A stretch of DNA of 42,079 bases from contig CAKZOB010000014.1 in the NCBI GenBank assembly GCA_937135955.1, forward strand, positions 1 through 42,079. Reading direction: 5' to 3'. Positions 15,481 through 23,261 of this stretch are shown here, in pieces. Below the pieces are notes generated by a model. The model worked only from the letters and a program-made list of their open reading frames with translations. It did no database searches and was not told the origin of the DNA. This DNA comes from an uncultured Anaerolineales bacterium. Lineage in GTDB: Bacteria > Chloroflexota > Anaerolineae > Aggregatilineales > Aggregatilineaceae. A program made the translations under genes and the position numbers. How positions within the stretch are numbered: the stretch's first letter is position 1; the number at the start of each line of letters is the position of its first letter.

Positions 15481-16752
15481 ATGTCTCGCATACTGGTCAT
15501 TGATGACGATGTCAACCTGCTGCAGATGGTCAAGCTGATGCTGGAGCGCGTCGGGCATCAGGTCGAAATAGCCAAGGACGGGATGCAGGGCGTTCAGATG
15601 GCCGCCGATCATCAGCCCGACCTGGCCATCATTGATGTGATGATGCCTGGCCTCAGCGGATACGATGTGGTGCGCAAGATGCGCCAGGACCCGCGCACCG
15701 CGCGTATCCCCATCCTCATCCTGACCGCACGCAGTCAGCCCATGGACAAGGAAATGGCGCTGGAGGCAGGGGCCAACGCCTTCATGTCCAAGCCGGTCAC
15801 GGCGCACGAATTGACCGAGCGTGTGGAGGCGGTGATTCGAGCGGGTGTCAATTACCGGGTGCATACCGGCCTACTCACCGAACCTATCCCTTCGCGGCTG
15901 GGACGCCCGGTAGGTCGCCCCGCTGCGGATCCGCTGGCCCCGCCGCGCCAGACGCCAACTCCGCCTGTGTCCGGCGCTGCCGCGCAACCGACGAGCACCG
16001 CCGAAACCACCCGCACGTCGCCCAAACCGCCACCGCGCCTGCCCGTCACCACGGTGATCAGTTTGCGCGGTGGCACGGGGTGCACCACCATTGCCATCAA
16101 CCTGGCCGCCGCGCTGGCAGGCGATGCCCGGCGCGTGTGCCTGGCCGATTTCAGCGCCGTGGGCGGGCATGTGGCGCTCTACCTGCATCTCAAGCCCGAA
16201 CACTCGTGGCAAGACCTGCTGAGTCAGGGCGACACGCCCGCCGTCGCGCAGTTGCCCGGCCTGCTCACGTCGCATACCGCTTCCGGGTTGACAGTGCTGG
16301 CCGCCCCGCCGCGCCCGCTGGACGAGACGCTTTCCACCCCTGCCACTCATAGCGTGCTGCGCGCCCTCACGGCGACCTACGCGCCCGTGGTGGTAGACAG
16401 CCGTCAGCTCGACCCGGCGACGAAAGGCGCGCTGCAGGTCTCCAGTTCGGTGGTGGTGGTGATGACCGACGACCCCGCCGCTGTGCAATCTACCAGTCAG
16501 TTGCTGGGTGTGCTGGCAGGCATGGGGGTGGAGATGGGGCGTATCCGTGTGGTGCTGAATCATGTGCGGCCCACTTTCGACGTGCCCGCCGACGCCATCC
16601 AGAAAGCGCTCAAGCGCCCCATTTCGGTAGACGTGCCCTACGAGCCAGGGCAGCCGATCGCCGTGCGGCGCGGCGTGCCCCTGGTGAGCACCAAACCGGA
16701 TAGCGCTTTCGCCCGCAGCATTCAGCAGTTGGCGCGGACAGTGGTGTCCTGA
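15481..16752 (+). CDS. Response-regulator receiver fused to TadZ/CpaE-like atypical ParA ATPase
   Basis: 423 residues. The N-terminal receiver (about 1-122) has the acidic pocket D8-D10, phospho-acceptor D52 (LAIIDVMMPG), T82 and K104 (FMSKP), so it looks phosphorylatable. A Pro/Thr/Ala-rich linker (about 135-185) leads to a MinD/ParA-fold domain (about 190-423). Its P-loop reads VISLRGGTGCTT: the signature lysine is R196 and the P-loop lysine is C201. Loss of both lysines is known in TadZ/CpaE proteins, which dock type IVb pilus (Tad) machinery at the cell pole. No tad genes are in the window. Later motifs VCLADFSAVGG and VLNHVRP match ParA switch and base-binding positions. The ATG at 15481 (AAGGA upstream, receiver starts at once) is chosen over the ATG at 15433. 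Confidence 0.85.
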   Translation: MSRILVIDDDVNLLQMVKLMLERVGHQVEIAKDGMQGVQMAADHQPDLAIIDVMMPGLSGYDVVRKMRQDPRTARIPILILTARSQPMDKEMALEAGANAFMSKPVTAHELTERVEAVIRAGVNYRVHTGLLTEPIPSRLGRPVGRPAADPLAPPRQTPTPPVSGAAAQPTSTAETTRTSPKPPPRLPVTTVISLRGGTGCTTIAINLAAALAGDARRVCLADFSAVGGHVALYLHLKPEHSWQDLLSQGDTPAVAQLPGLLTSHTASGLTVLAAPPRPLDETLSTPATHSVLRALTATYAPVVVDSRQLDPATKGALQVSSSVVVVMTDDPAAVQSTSQLLGVLAGMGVEMGRIRVVLNHVRPTFDVPADAIQKALKRPISVDVPYEPGQPIAVRRGVPLVSTKPDSAFARSIQQLARTVVS

Positions 16753-16804
16753 TCGGCAGTTCCCGTATAACCTGGTGAGATACCGAGCGATAGGAAGGCA
16801 GCCT

Positions 16805-18421
16805 ATGAGCAGACGACGCACGATCGGCCTACCGGCCCTGTTGATTCTGGCGAGCGTGTTGGCGCTGGGCGCTATCCCCTTCGCCTGGGAAAACGGGCCT
16901 GCAGCGCAGATCGATCCCACACAGCAGCAACAGACCATAGACGCCATCATCGCCGAGCGCTTCACGCAAACCGCCGTCGTCCAGCAACAACTGGGCATGA
17001 CGCAGACCGCCGAAGCGGCGACGCTCTTCGCCCCCACCCTCACCGCTGCCTTCGTCGCCACCGTAGACGCTGCTTTCAACCAGGCGCTCACTGCCACTGC
17101 CGCTCCTCTGGCGACGGCCACTGCCGAAGCGCTGAGCCAGACCATGCCCGCTCTGCTGGCCGCTCTGAACGCCGTCGCCGACGAGCGGGCGCAGGCCATC
17201 ACCCGCTGGCTGGGCGAAAACCAGGTGACGCTTGAAGTGATGCTCGCCGCCAACGATCTGGCGACGGCAGACAGGGCGGCGCTGGCCAGTCTGTTGCCCT
17301 CGTTGCTAGCGGGGCAGGATCGCTTCCGCGCGCTGTTCGTCTACGACATCGAGGGGCGCGTGCTGGTTGCCACTGAGGAGGCTCCGGCGCTCGCCAGCGT
17401 CGCCGATCAGTCGTATTTCCGCGCCAGCCTGCAGGGGCCGCTCACGCAGCCGCCCACGCCAGACGCGAGCAGCGGCGAACTGCTGATGATCGTCACCCGC
17501 CCCATCTTCGCTGATAGCGGTCAGACCGTTGGCGTGCTGGCGGGCCTGGTAGACCTGAACACCCTGGCCGCGCTGTTCGCCGCTCCGACGGAATACGAAG
17601 GCCGCCTGGCATCTCTGCTGGGCGTCAGCCTGGAAACGACCGATTACCTCGTCTCTGGGGCCACACATAAGGCGTTGGTTCCGGCGGAACTGAGCGCCCT
17701 GCCGCGCCTGGACAGCGCTGGTGTCGCACGGGCGCTGGCCGGAGAGAACGGCACCGGCACGTACAATGACGTGATGGGCACACCCGTTGTTGGCGCGTTT
17801 CGCTGGGTGCCGGCGCTCAACGCGGCGCTGCTGGTGGAAGTGCCTCTCAGCAAAGCGGTGACGCTGGCTCCAGCGCTGCCGACTCCTACGCCCACGCCCA
17901 CCATCACCTCCACGCCGCTACCCGCTTCCGCTACCCCGCGCCCAGAAATTTTCCCCACCAACACAGTGGCGCAGGTACAGATCGCCGAGCAGGTTTTCGA
18001 GCACGGGCGCATGTTCTGGATTCGTCACACGCGGCAAATCTGGGTGATGGTCAACGTGCCGCCGGACGCACCGGGCGGCGACTGGTTCTGCTACAACGAC
18101 ACCTTTGTGGAAGGCGAGCCGGAGATTGACCCCTCGCTGGTGCCGCCGGAAGGGACGTATCAGCCGCGGCGCGGCTTTGGCAAGCTGTGGCGCAATCGCC
18201 CCGAACTGCAAAGCGCGCTGGGTTGGGCTATCACGCCGGAATTCGAACTGACCAGCAACTACACCTACATCGCTGGCGGCTACGTGCAGGACAATCAGTA
18301 CTTCCCTGGCCCCGGCGAGCACCGCCTGACCACGCTTTACAACGAGAGCATCTCGTTCTTCGAGCGGGATATCCGTGGCGATTGCCTGGGCGGCACCTGG
18401 CGCATGACAGACGTGCCGTAA
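16805..18421 (+). CDS. Secreted/membrane Cache-type sensor-like protein with C-terminal domain of unknown function
   Basis: 538 residues with one N-terminal membrane helix (about 8-27) and no second anchor. Residues 45-110 are Thr/Gln/Ala-rich (TQTA, LTATAAPLATAT). About 125-350 resembles a double-Cache extracellular ligand-binding domain: helix, then FVYDIEGRVLVAT, DQSYFRASLQG, VTRPIFADSGQTVGVLAG, and a second lobe with GTPVVGAFRWVPALNAALLVEVP. A TPTPTPT spacer (about 357-385) precedes a C-terminal domain (about 390-538) with HGRMFWIRHTRQIWVM, CYNDTFVEGEPE, PRRGFGKLWRNRPELQSALGWA. That pattern recurs in secreted Chloroflexota proteins but has no function known to me. No kinase or methyl-accepting output is attached. 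The start at 16805 has AGGAAGG six bases upstream; it follows the receiver-ATPase gene by 52 bp. Confidence 0.75.
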   Translation: MSRRRTIGLPALLILASVLALGAIPFAWENGPAAQIDPTQQQQTIDAIIAERFTQTAVVQQQLGMTQTAEAATLFAPTLTAAFVATVDAAFNQALTATAAPLATATAEALSQTMPALLAALNAVADERAQAITRWLGENQVTLEVMLAANDLATADRAALASLLPSLLAGQDRFRALFVYDIEGRVLVATEEAPALASVADQSYFRASLQGPLTQPPTPDASSGELLMIVTRPIFADSGQTVGVLAGLVDLNTLAALFAAPTEYEGRLASLLGVSLETTDYLVSGATHKALVPAELSALPRLDSAGVARALAGENGTGTYNDVMGTPVVGAFRWVPALNAALLVEVPLSKAVTLAPALPTPTPTPTITSTPLPASATPRPEIFPTNTVAQVQIAEQVFEHGRMFWIRHTRQIWVMVNVPPDAPGGDWFCYNDTFVEGEPEIDPSLVPPEGTYQPRRGFGKLWRNRPELQSALGWAITPEFELTSNYTYIAGGYVQDNQYFPGPGEHRLTTLYNESISFFERDIRGDCLGGTWRMTDVP

Positions 18422-18460
18422 GGCGCGTCGGGCGCGCTGGCTGTCTCGGATCGGCCTTTC

Positions 18461-18512
18461 TTGGGGGCTGGTTTCCCAACCCGCCCCCAACAAGTCCCCT
18501 CGCCCCGCGACG
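18461..18512. repeat. Hairpin and fragment of the dispersed repeat core
   Basis: TTGGGGGC (18461-18468) pairs with GCCCCCAA (18483-18490) and could end the preceding transcript. It is followed at once by AAGTCCCCTCGCCCCGCGACG, identical in its central part to the hairpin-A strand of repeat copy 2. Only this short piece of the repeat is present. Confidence 0.55.
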
Positions 18513-18654
18513 CCTCCGCAGAGGTAAAAGGGCGGACTTCGCCGTGTTTTCCTGAGGTCACAGAAAAACCCGGTTTGCTTTGCTCTGCGTCCTCGGCATC
18601 TCGGCGTCTCAAAATAACTGTCCCAAGAGCGAATGCGCTGAGTTGTCCCTGAAA

Positions 18655-18684
18655 TTGGGCATTTAGCGCCGCTGAGGGTACACT
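18655..18684 (+). promoter_or_regulatory. Weak candidate promoter of ino1
   Basis: TTGGGC (18655-18660), 18 bp, TACACT (18679-18684). Matches are modest. It is the best pair I see in the gap. Confidence 0.3.
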
Positions 18685-18816
18685 TTGACGCTTGAGTGGA
18701 CGGCCAGGTCTCCTCGCGTGCCGGCGAGGGGCAGCGCAACGTCCATATGTGCCAGCCTGCGCCTGCCCTCCCCGGGCGGGCCGCGAACAATCCGTTCAGG
18801 AATATAGGAGGTTTCC

Positions 18817-19971
18817 GTGTCCGATAAGGTTCGTGTCGCCATTATCGGCGTGGGCAACTGCGCCAACTCGCTGGTTCAGGGCGTGCACTACTACCGCGAC
18901 GCCCATCCGGATCAGCACGTCCCCGGTCTGATGCACGTGGTGCTGGGCGGCTATCACGTGCGCGACATCGAGTTCAGCGCCGCCTTCGATGTTGACGTGG
19001 AAAAGGTGGGCAAAGACCTCAGCGAGGCTATCTGGAGCGGGCAGAACAACACCATCAAGTTCGCCGATGTGCCGCGCCTGGGCGTCCCTGTGCATCGCGG
19101 CATGACGCACGACGGCCTGGGCAAATACCTCAAGCAGAAGATCACCAAGGCTCCCGGCCCTACCGCTGACATCGTACAAATCCTCAAAGACACTGGCACC
19201 GATGTAGTGGTCAACTACCTGCCGGTGGGCAGCGAGCAGGCCACCAAGTGGTACGTCGAGCAGGTGCTCAACGCGGGCTGCGCCTTCGTCAACGCCATTC
19301 CCGTCTTCATCGCCCGCGAACCTTACTGGCAGCAACGCTTCGCCGAGCGCGGTCTGCCGCTCATCGGCGACGACATCAAGTCGCAGGTCGGCGCGACTAT
19401 CCTGCACCGCGTGCTGACCAATCTGTTCAACGATCGCGGCCTGCGTCTGGAACGCACCAGTCAGCTCAACGTGGGCGGCAACATGGACTTCTACAACATG
19501 CTGGAGCGCGAGCGCCTGGAGAGCAAAAAAATCTCCAAGACCAACGCCGTGACCAGCCAACTGCCCTACGAGATCGATCCGGAAAACGTCTACATCGGCC
19601 CCAGCGACTACGTCCCCTGGCTCAAAGATCGCAAGTGGGCCTATATCCGCCTGGAAGGTGCGGCCTTCGGCGACGTGCCGCTCAGCCTCGAGTGCAAGCT
19701 GGAAGTGTGGGACAGCCCCAACAGCGCTGGCGTGATCATTGACGCGGTGCGCTGCGCCAAAATCGGGCTGGATCGTGGCCTGAGCGGCACGCTGGAAGCG
19801 CCCGCCGCCTACTTCATGAAGTCACCGCCAGTGCAGATGCCCGACGACATCGCCCGCGACAGCGTGGAAGCGTTCATCCGCGGCGAGAACAACCGCACGG
19901 TCAAGCCGCCGGCGGGCTGGAAGGGCAGCGACAGCCCCTCCGTGCCCCACAATCCGCACGCCGAGGAGTAG
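18817..19971 (+). CDS. ino1: Inositol-3-phosphate synthase (short bacterial/archaeal form)
   Basis: Converts glucose-6-phosphate to inositol-3-phosphate using NAD as an internal redox cofactor. It is the entry to inositol lipids or inositol-phosphate solutes. At 384 residues it matches the compact actinobacterial/Thermotoga-type enzyme. Signatures are [16 protein letters not shown] (8-23, NAD loop), [57 protein letters not shown] with the catalytic lysines, and [23 protein letters not shown] start with AGGAGGTTTCC directly before it. The C-terminal 30 residues are polar and probably disordered. A GNRA-capped hairpin (19995-20016) follows the stop. With glmS, LCP ligase and the membrane glycosyltransferase-like genes it suggests an inositol- and sugar-rich envelope; that link is inference. 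Confidence 0.96.
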   Translation: MSDKVRVAIIGVGNCANSLVQGVHYYRDAHPDQHVPGLMHVVLGGYHVRDIEFSAAFDVDVEKVGKDLSEAIWSGQNNTIKFADVPRLGVPVHRGMTHDGLGKYLKQKITKAPGPTADIVQILKDTGTDVVVNYLPVGSEQATKWYVEQVLNAGCAFVNAIPVFIAREPYWQQRFAERGLPLIGDDIKSQVGATILHRVLTNLFNDRGLRLERTSQLNVGGNMDFYNMLERERLESKKISKTNAVTSQLPYEIDPENVYIGPSDYVPWLKDRKWAYIRLEGAAFGDVPLSLECKLEVWDSPNSAGVIIDAVRCAKIGLDRGLSGTLEAPAAYFMKSPPVQMPDDIARDSVEAFIRGENNRTVKPPAGWKGSDSPSVPHNPHAEE

Positions 19972-19994
19972 CGCTGCGCCTCAGCCCGATGCCG

Positions 19995-20016
19995 GGGGGT
20001 CTGGCGACAGGCCCCC
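19995..20016 (+). terminator. Strong hairpin after ino1
   Basis: Nine-bp stem (GGGGGTCTG with CAGGCCCCC, one G-U pair) capped by a GCGA tetraloop, 23 bp after the stop codon. No T-tract follows, so it may protect the 3' end or assist rho-dependent ending. Confidence 0.45.
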
Positions 20017-20118
20017 TGGCTCTCGCTTGTCGTGTCAGGCATTGGCCGTGTGGGGGAAGACGGTGCGGGGAGTAAAGAGGTTTGGCGGTACATGGCGCGC
20101 TTTTCCTGCGGTTGGCCC

Positions 20119-20146
20119 TTGCAACCGGGCACGGCCATGCTATAAT
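20119..20146 (+). promoter_or_regulatory. Promoter of secG
   Basis: TTGCAA (20119-20124), 16 bp, consensus TATAAT (20141-20146) with the extended TGC before it. The leader is about 30 nt. One of the best promoters in the window. Confidence 0.8.
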
Positions 20147-20180
20147 CGCCCCGCTTGCGATCCGAGAAGTTGGGGGTCTT

Positions 20181-20417
20181 ATGACCGTTCAAGACGCTCT
20201 GCAATTCATCCAGATTCTCACGTCCATCGCCCTCATCGTCGTGATCATTGTTCAGGCGCAGGGACAGGGGTTGGGCGGCCTGTTCGGCGGGGCCGACTCG
20301 ATGGGCATCACCAAGACACGCCGCGGCCTGGAGCGCACGTTGTTCCAGATCACGGTAGGTCTGTCGGTGGCCTTTCTGGCCAACGCCATCATCCAACTGT
20401 TGATCCAGAAGATTTGA
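20181..20417 (+). CDS. secG: Preprotein translocase subunit SecG
   Basis: 78-residue SecG, the small two-helix partner of SecYE that eases SecA-driven export. Helix 1 is FIQILTSIALIVVIIVQAQG. It is followed by the conserved GQGLGGLFGGADS loop and the TRRGLERTLFQ stretch, then helix 2 (VGLSVAFLANAIIQLLIQ). The frame extends upstream to 20082, across the promoter. The ATG at 20181 is correct, since SecG begins right before helix 1 and TTGGGGGTC lies upstream. The gene has its own strong promoter and a bulged hairpin after it, so it is a single-gene unit. Confidence 0.95.
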   Translation: MTVQDALQFIQILTSIALIVVIIVQAQGQGLGGLFGGADSMGITKTRRGLERTLFQITVGLSVAFLANAIIQLLIQKI

Positions 20418-20468
20418 CCGGCGGCCTGCGCTCACTGGCAGTTTTCTGACAGGCGATCGGCGTAACGG

Positions 20469-20505
20469 AATGGGGGGTGTTTTGCGGCGAGCAGAACACC
20501 CCATT
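20469..20505 (+). terminator. Terminator-like hairpin after secG
   Basis: AATGGGG(GG)TGTTTT and AGAACACCCCATT form a stem of about 11 bp with a two-base bulge and a GC-rich loop, followed by TTGGTTTC. It lies about 50 bp after the secG stop and 40 bp before the next start. Confidence 0.55.
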
Positions 20506-20545
20506 TGGTTTCACCGGCTGCGCCCAGGCTGCCAGGGAGGAAACT

Positions 20546-22390
20546 ATGCCCAGAGGATTGCGTCTGCCTTTTGCGGCACTGGTGCTGGCGAGCGCGTTGC
20601 TGATCGCCGCGCTGCTGACGCGGAGCGACGAGGGGCGTGCTGTGCCCGCGACAGTCACGCCGGAGCCTTCCCCACAGCCTACACCCGTTTCCCTGGATGT
20701 CACGCCCGCTCCTGCACCCACCGAAGCCACAGCTACTGCGCCGGGTAATGTGCTGGTTGAGGCGTTGGTGGGGCGCATCTCGCGGCTGAACCCTCTGCTG
20801 GCGACCTACAACCCCGTTGACCGCGATATCACCGCGCTGATCTTCGAGGGGCTGGCTGCCACCAACGAATACGGCGAGATCGTGCCCGACCTGGCCGAGT
20901 CCTGGACGGTATCGCCGGACGGCCTGGAATATTTCGTGACGCTGCGCCAGGATGTGTTGTGGCACGACGGGCTGCCCTTCACGGCTGAGGACGTAGTGTT
21001 CACCTTCCGGCTATTGGGCGATCCGCTCTTCCCTGGTGCGGAAGAGCTGCGCGTCTTCTGGCGCACGGTGGAGGTGGACGCGCTCACCGAGACGATCGTG
21101 CGCTTCCGCCTGACGCAGCCGCTGGCGTCCTTCCCGGATCAGTTGCGCATGGGCATTGTGCCCGCGCATGTGTTGGAGGGCACGCCAGTGCAGGACTTGG
21201 CCCGCCACCCCTTCAACCTGTCGCCGATCGGCACCGGCCCCTATCAGTTCGAGGCGCTGACGGCGTCCGGCGGGCAGATTGACGGCGTGCAACTGCGTGT
21301 TGCACCGGTCTACCGGCAGCGCCCCGAAGGGGGGACGGGCTATCAGCTCGATCGCCTGGTTTTCCGCACCTACGACACTGTCGAGGCGGCGCTGACTGCT
21401 TTCCGGGCCGGAGAAGTGCACAGCATTGGCACTATCCCCCCCGAAGCGCTCGACGTGGCCCGCCAGACGCCCGGCCTCAGCCTGTACACTACCATTGCCC
21501 CGCGCGTGGGTGTGCTGATCTACAACTGGGAGCGGAGCGCGGTGCGCTTCGTGCGCAACCCGCGCGTACGGCTGGCGCTGGCGCACGCAATAGACCGCGC
21601 GGCGTTGGTGGCGCGTCACCTGAGCGGGCGGGCGATGCTGGCCGACAGTCCCCTGCTGCCCACCTCGTGGGCCTATGTACCGGGGTCGCCCTGGCCCGCC
21701 TATGACCTGACGCAGGCGCAGGCTCTGCTACAGACGGCTAGCTTTCTCTTCGAACAGCCGGCGCCTACGCCGGAACCAACCGCCACTGTCACCCCTGCGG
21801 AGGGCGAGCCACCCCCAGAGGGCGAAGCGACGCCCACCGCTGAGGCGACGGCTACCCCTGAAGCTACGCCGGAAGCCGAGGAGGAGCCGTTGCGCCTGTC
21901 GCTGACCATCCTCACCTACGACGATCCCGCGTTGCTGGCCCTGGCACGCGACATAGCCACTGCCTGGGGGCAGCTTGGGTTCAGGGTCTCGGCGGAAGGC
22001 GTGCCCGCGGCGGAGTTGCGGGCGCGGCTGGAAGCGGGCGACTTCGATGTGGCGTTGGTCGAGTTCAGCTTCGAGCCGAACGCCGACCCCGACCCGTTCG
22101 TCTTCTGGCATCAGGGACAATATCAGGTCGGGCAGAATTACGGCGGCATGGACGATCGCCGCATCAGCGAGGAACTGGAAGCGGCGCGGCGCGATCCCTA
22201 TGGCATCAACCGCCTGGAGCACTACCGGCGCTTCCAGCAACTCTTCGCCGAGCGCGCGCCCGCGCTGGTGCTCTATTACCCGCTGATCGGCTATGCGGCG
22301 GACGCGCGTCTGCAGGGCGTGCAGCTTGGCTTCCTGGGCGACCCCAGCGATCGCTTCCGCACCCTGCAGGACTGGCATTTCGAGGGATGA
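20546..22390 (+). CDS. ABC transporter substrate-binding protein, family 5 (peptide/nickel type)
   Basis: 614-residue exported binding protein. A hydrophobic N-terminal segment (about 8-25, no lipobox cysteine) and a Thr/Pro-rich spacer precede the SBP_bac_5 domain. Signatures are LIFEGLAATNEYGEIVPDLAESW, YFVTLRQDVLWHDGLPFTAEDVVFTF, PIGTGPYQFE, and NPRVRLALAHAIDRAALV. An unusual insertion of about 40 residues (about 404-445), rich in Pro, Thr, Glu and Ala, splits the C-terminal lobe before LRLSLTILTYDD. It looks like a flexible loop and may be exposed. No permease or ATPase genes adjoin it, so the transporter partners are elsewhere or it acts alone. The start is the ATG at 20546 with GGGAGGAAACT before it. 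The longer frame from 20477 would run through the preceding hairpin. Confidence 0.9.
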   Translation: MPRGLRLPFAALVLASALLIAALLTRSDEGRAVPATVTPEPSPQPTPVSLDVTPAPAPTEATATAPGNVLVEALVGRISRLNPLLATYNPVDRDITALIFEGLAATNEYGEIVPDLAESWTVSPDGLEYFVTLRQDVLWHDGLPFTAEDVVFTFRLLGDPLFPGAEELRVFWRTVEVDALTETIVRFRLTQPLASFPDQLRMGIVPAHVLEGTPVQDLARHPFNLSPIGTGPYQFEALTASGGQIDGVQLRVAPVYRQRPEGGTGYQLDRLVFRTYDTVEAALTAFRAGEVHSIGTIPPEALDVARQTPGLSLYTTIAPRVGVLIYNWERSAVRFVRNPRVRLALAHAIDRAALVARHLSGRAMLADSPLLPTSWAYVPGSPWPAYDLTQAQALLQTASFLFEQPAPTPEPTATVTPAEGEPPPEGEATPTAEATATPEATPEAEEEPLRLSLTILTYDDPALLALARDIATAWGQLGFRVSAEGVPAAELRARLEAGDFDVALVEFSFEPNADPDPFVFWHQGQYQVGQNYGGMDDRRISEELEAARRDPYGINRLEHYRRFQQLFAERAPALVLYYPLIGYAADARLQGVQLGFLGDPSDRFRTLQDWHFEG

Positions 22391-22421
22391 CGGCCCGGCC
22401 AGAACAGGAGTCTGCAGGGTA

Positions 22422-22483
22422 AGAGACCATGTGGAAACTCCTTGAAAACCGCGGTGATTTCTCCCGCTTTCCACATGGTCTCT
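22422..22483. repeat. Perfect 16-bp inverted repeat after the substrate-binding-protein gene
   Basis: AGAGACCATGTGGAAA (22422-22437) is the exact reverse complement of 22468-22483. The 30-nt loop holds a smaller palindrome (GAAA, CCGCGG, TTTC). It starts 32 bp after the stop codon. There is no T-tract, so it is not a standard terminator. The arms are less GC-rich than the surroundings. It could be a transcript-end stabiliser, a protein-binding palindrome or a small element end. Confidence 0.7.
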
Positions 22484-22554
22484 AAGATTCAGAAGTCGGG
22501 GCAATTTGCTCAACATGTAGTCGATCCAAATTCATTAGATGTTTTCAATCGCCC

Positions 22555-22582
22555 TTGACAGCGGGCCGTTCCAGGCTAAAAT
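22555..22582 (+). promoter_or_regulatory. Promoter of tRNA-Leu
   Basis: Consensus TTGACA (22555-22560), 16 bp, TAAAAT (22577-22582). Initiation would fall a few bases before the tRNA 5' end at 22595. Confidence 0.8.
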
Positions 22583-22594
22583 GTATCGTACCGA

Positions 22595-22679
22595 GCCGAA
22601 GTGGCGGAATTGGCAGACGCGCTGCGTTCAGGGCGCAGTCCTCATTACGGGGGTGTGGGTTCGACTCCCACCTTCGGCA
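22595..22679 (+). tRNA. tRNA-Leu (anticodon CAG)
   Basis: 85-nt class II tRNA. The acceptor stem is GCCGAAG (22595-22601) with CTTCGGC (22672-22678) and discriminator A22679. The D-arm is GCG...CGC around AATTGGCAGA. The anticodon stem CTGCG/CGCAG holds loop TTCAGGG, giving anticodon CAG at 22629-22631, which reads CUG leucine. A long variable arm (CCTC..GGGG) typical of tRNA-Leu follows, then the T-arm GTGGG-TTCGACT-CCCAC. The 3' CCA is not encoded. It has its own consensus promoter and a strong terminator. Confidence 0.97.
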
Positions 22680-22680
22680 T

Positions 22681-22712
22681 ACGCCCAGGGTTATCGCAAC
22701 CCTGGGCGTTTT
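22681..22712 (+). terminator. Intrinsic terminator of tRNA-Leu
   Basis: Perfect stem ACGCCCAGGGTT (22681-22692) with AACCCTGGGCGT (22698-22709), loop ATCGC, then a run of four T (22709-22712). It begins one base after the tRNA discriminator. Confidence 0.93.
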
Positions 22713-22731
22713 CGTTGCCCCGCGCCGGAGC

Positions 22732-22760
22732 TTGTGGTACGTTTGTGGCAGTGCTATGAA
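22732..22760 (+). promoter_or_regulatory. Candidate promoter of the FtsB/DivIC-like gene
   Basis: TTGTGG (22732-22737), 17 bp, TATGAA (22755-22760) with an extended TGC before the -10. The ATG at 22775 is very close, implying a leader of only about 7-8 nt. Confidence 0.4.
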
Positions 22761-22774
22761 ATCAGGCCGAGGCT

Positions 22775-23245
22775 ATGTCCGACGATCCGCTCACCTTCGC
22801 TTCCGGCGACGAAACGCCCCCTTTGCCCCGACGGCGCGAACGCCCGCAGCAGATCAGCAGCGTGCAGATTGTGTTCGCGCTGCTGCTCTCGATCGGGCTA
22901 CTGCTGGTGATCAACTTCAGCGGGCGGATTGCGCGCGGACAGCAGATGGAAGCCGAGCGCCAGCGTTTGCAGGCGACGATTGACGTGCTGGAGCGCGAGA
23001 GGCTCGACCTGCTGCGCACGCGCGACTATGCTGCCAGCGACGCCGCCGTGGAGGAATGGGCGCACCGCGAAGCCAAGATGGTGCGCGACGGTGAAGTGCT
23101 GGTGATCCCCATCCCTGGCAATCTGGTCGTCCCGACTGCCGCGCCGCCACCGCCGGTCTTCCTGCCCACGCCCGTGCCAGAACCCCAAATTCCCAACTGG
23201 CATCTGTGGTGGAACCTGTTCTTCGATGGCGAGCCGCCTTTCTAG
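22775..23245 (+). CDS. FtsB/DivIC-like septum formation initiator
   Basis: 156 residues with the single-pass coiled-coil layout of FtsB/DivIC, a bitopic divisome scaffold. The order is a cytosolic polar tail (1-28), one membrane helix (about 29-49, VQIVFALLLSIGLLLVINF), then a heptad-rich helix (about 55-85, QQMEAERQRLQATIDVLERE). This is followed by RTRDYAASDAAVEEWAHREAKMVRDGEVLVIPIP, which resembles the DivIC 'd..yiE..AR..l.mv..GE.v..l' motif. The C-terminal 45 residues are Pro-rich and end NWHLWWNLFFDGEPPF, a tail common in Chloroflexota versions. The name rests on topology and that motif; sequence identity in this family is always low. The stop overlaps the ribosome-binding region of the DUF1028 gene, so the two are likely cotranscribed. 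Confidence 0.75.
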   Translation: MSDDPLTFASGDETPPLPRRRERPQQISSVQIVFALLLSIGLLLVINFSGRIARGQQMEAERQRLQATIDVLERERLDLLRTRDYAASDAAVEEWAHREAKMVRDGEVLVIPIPGNLVVPTAAPPPPVFLPTPVPEPQIPNWHLWWNLFFDGEPPF

Positions 23246-23261
23246 CGATTGGAGGTTTTCT

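Larger units (their letters stand above)
18422..18816. other. Intergenic region before ino1
   Basis: 395 bp, no gene seen. It holds a GC hairpin plus repeat fragment (18461-18512), a CTCTGCGTCCTCGGC-type repeat remnant near 18583-18610, a weak candidate promoter (18655-18684), and the very good AGGAGG ribosome-binding site of ino1 (18806-18811). Confidence 0.55.

Noticed and set aside
22595-22712. tRNA-Leu as an integration site of a genomic island
   Set aside because: No integrase gene and no direct repeat of the tRNA 3' end. It has its own terminator and is followed by housekeeping genes.
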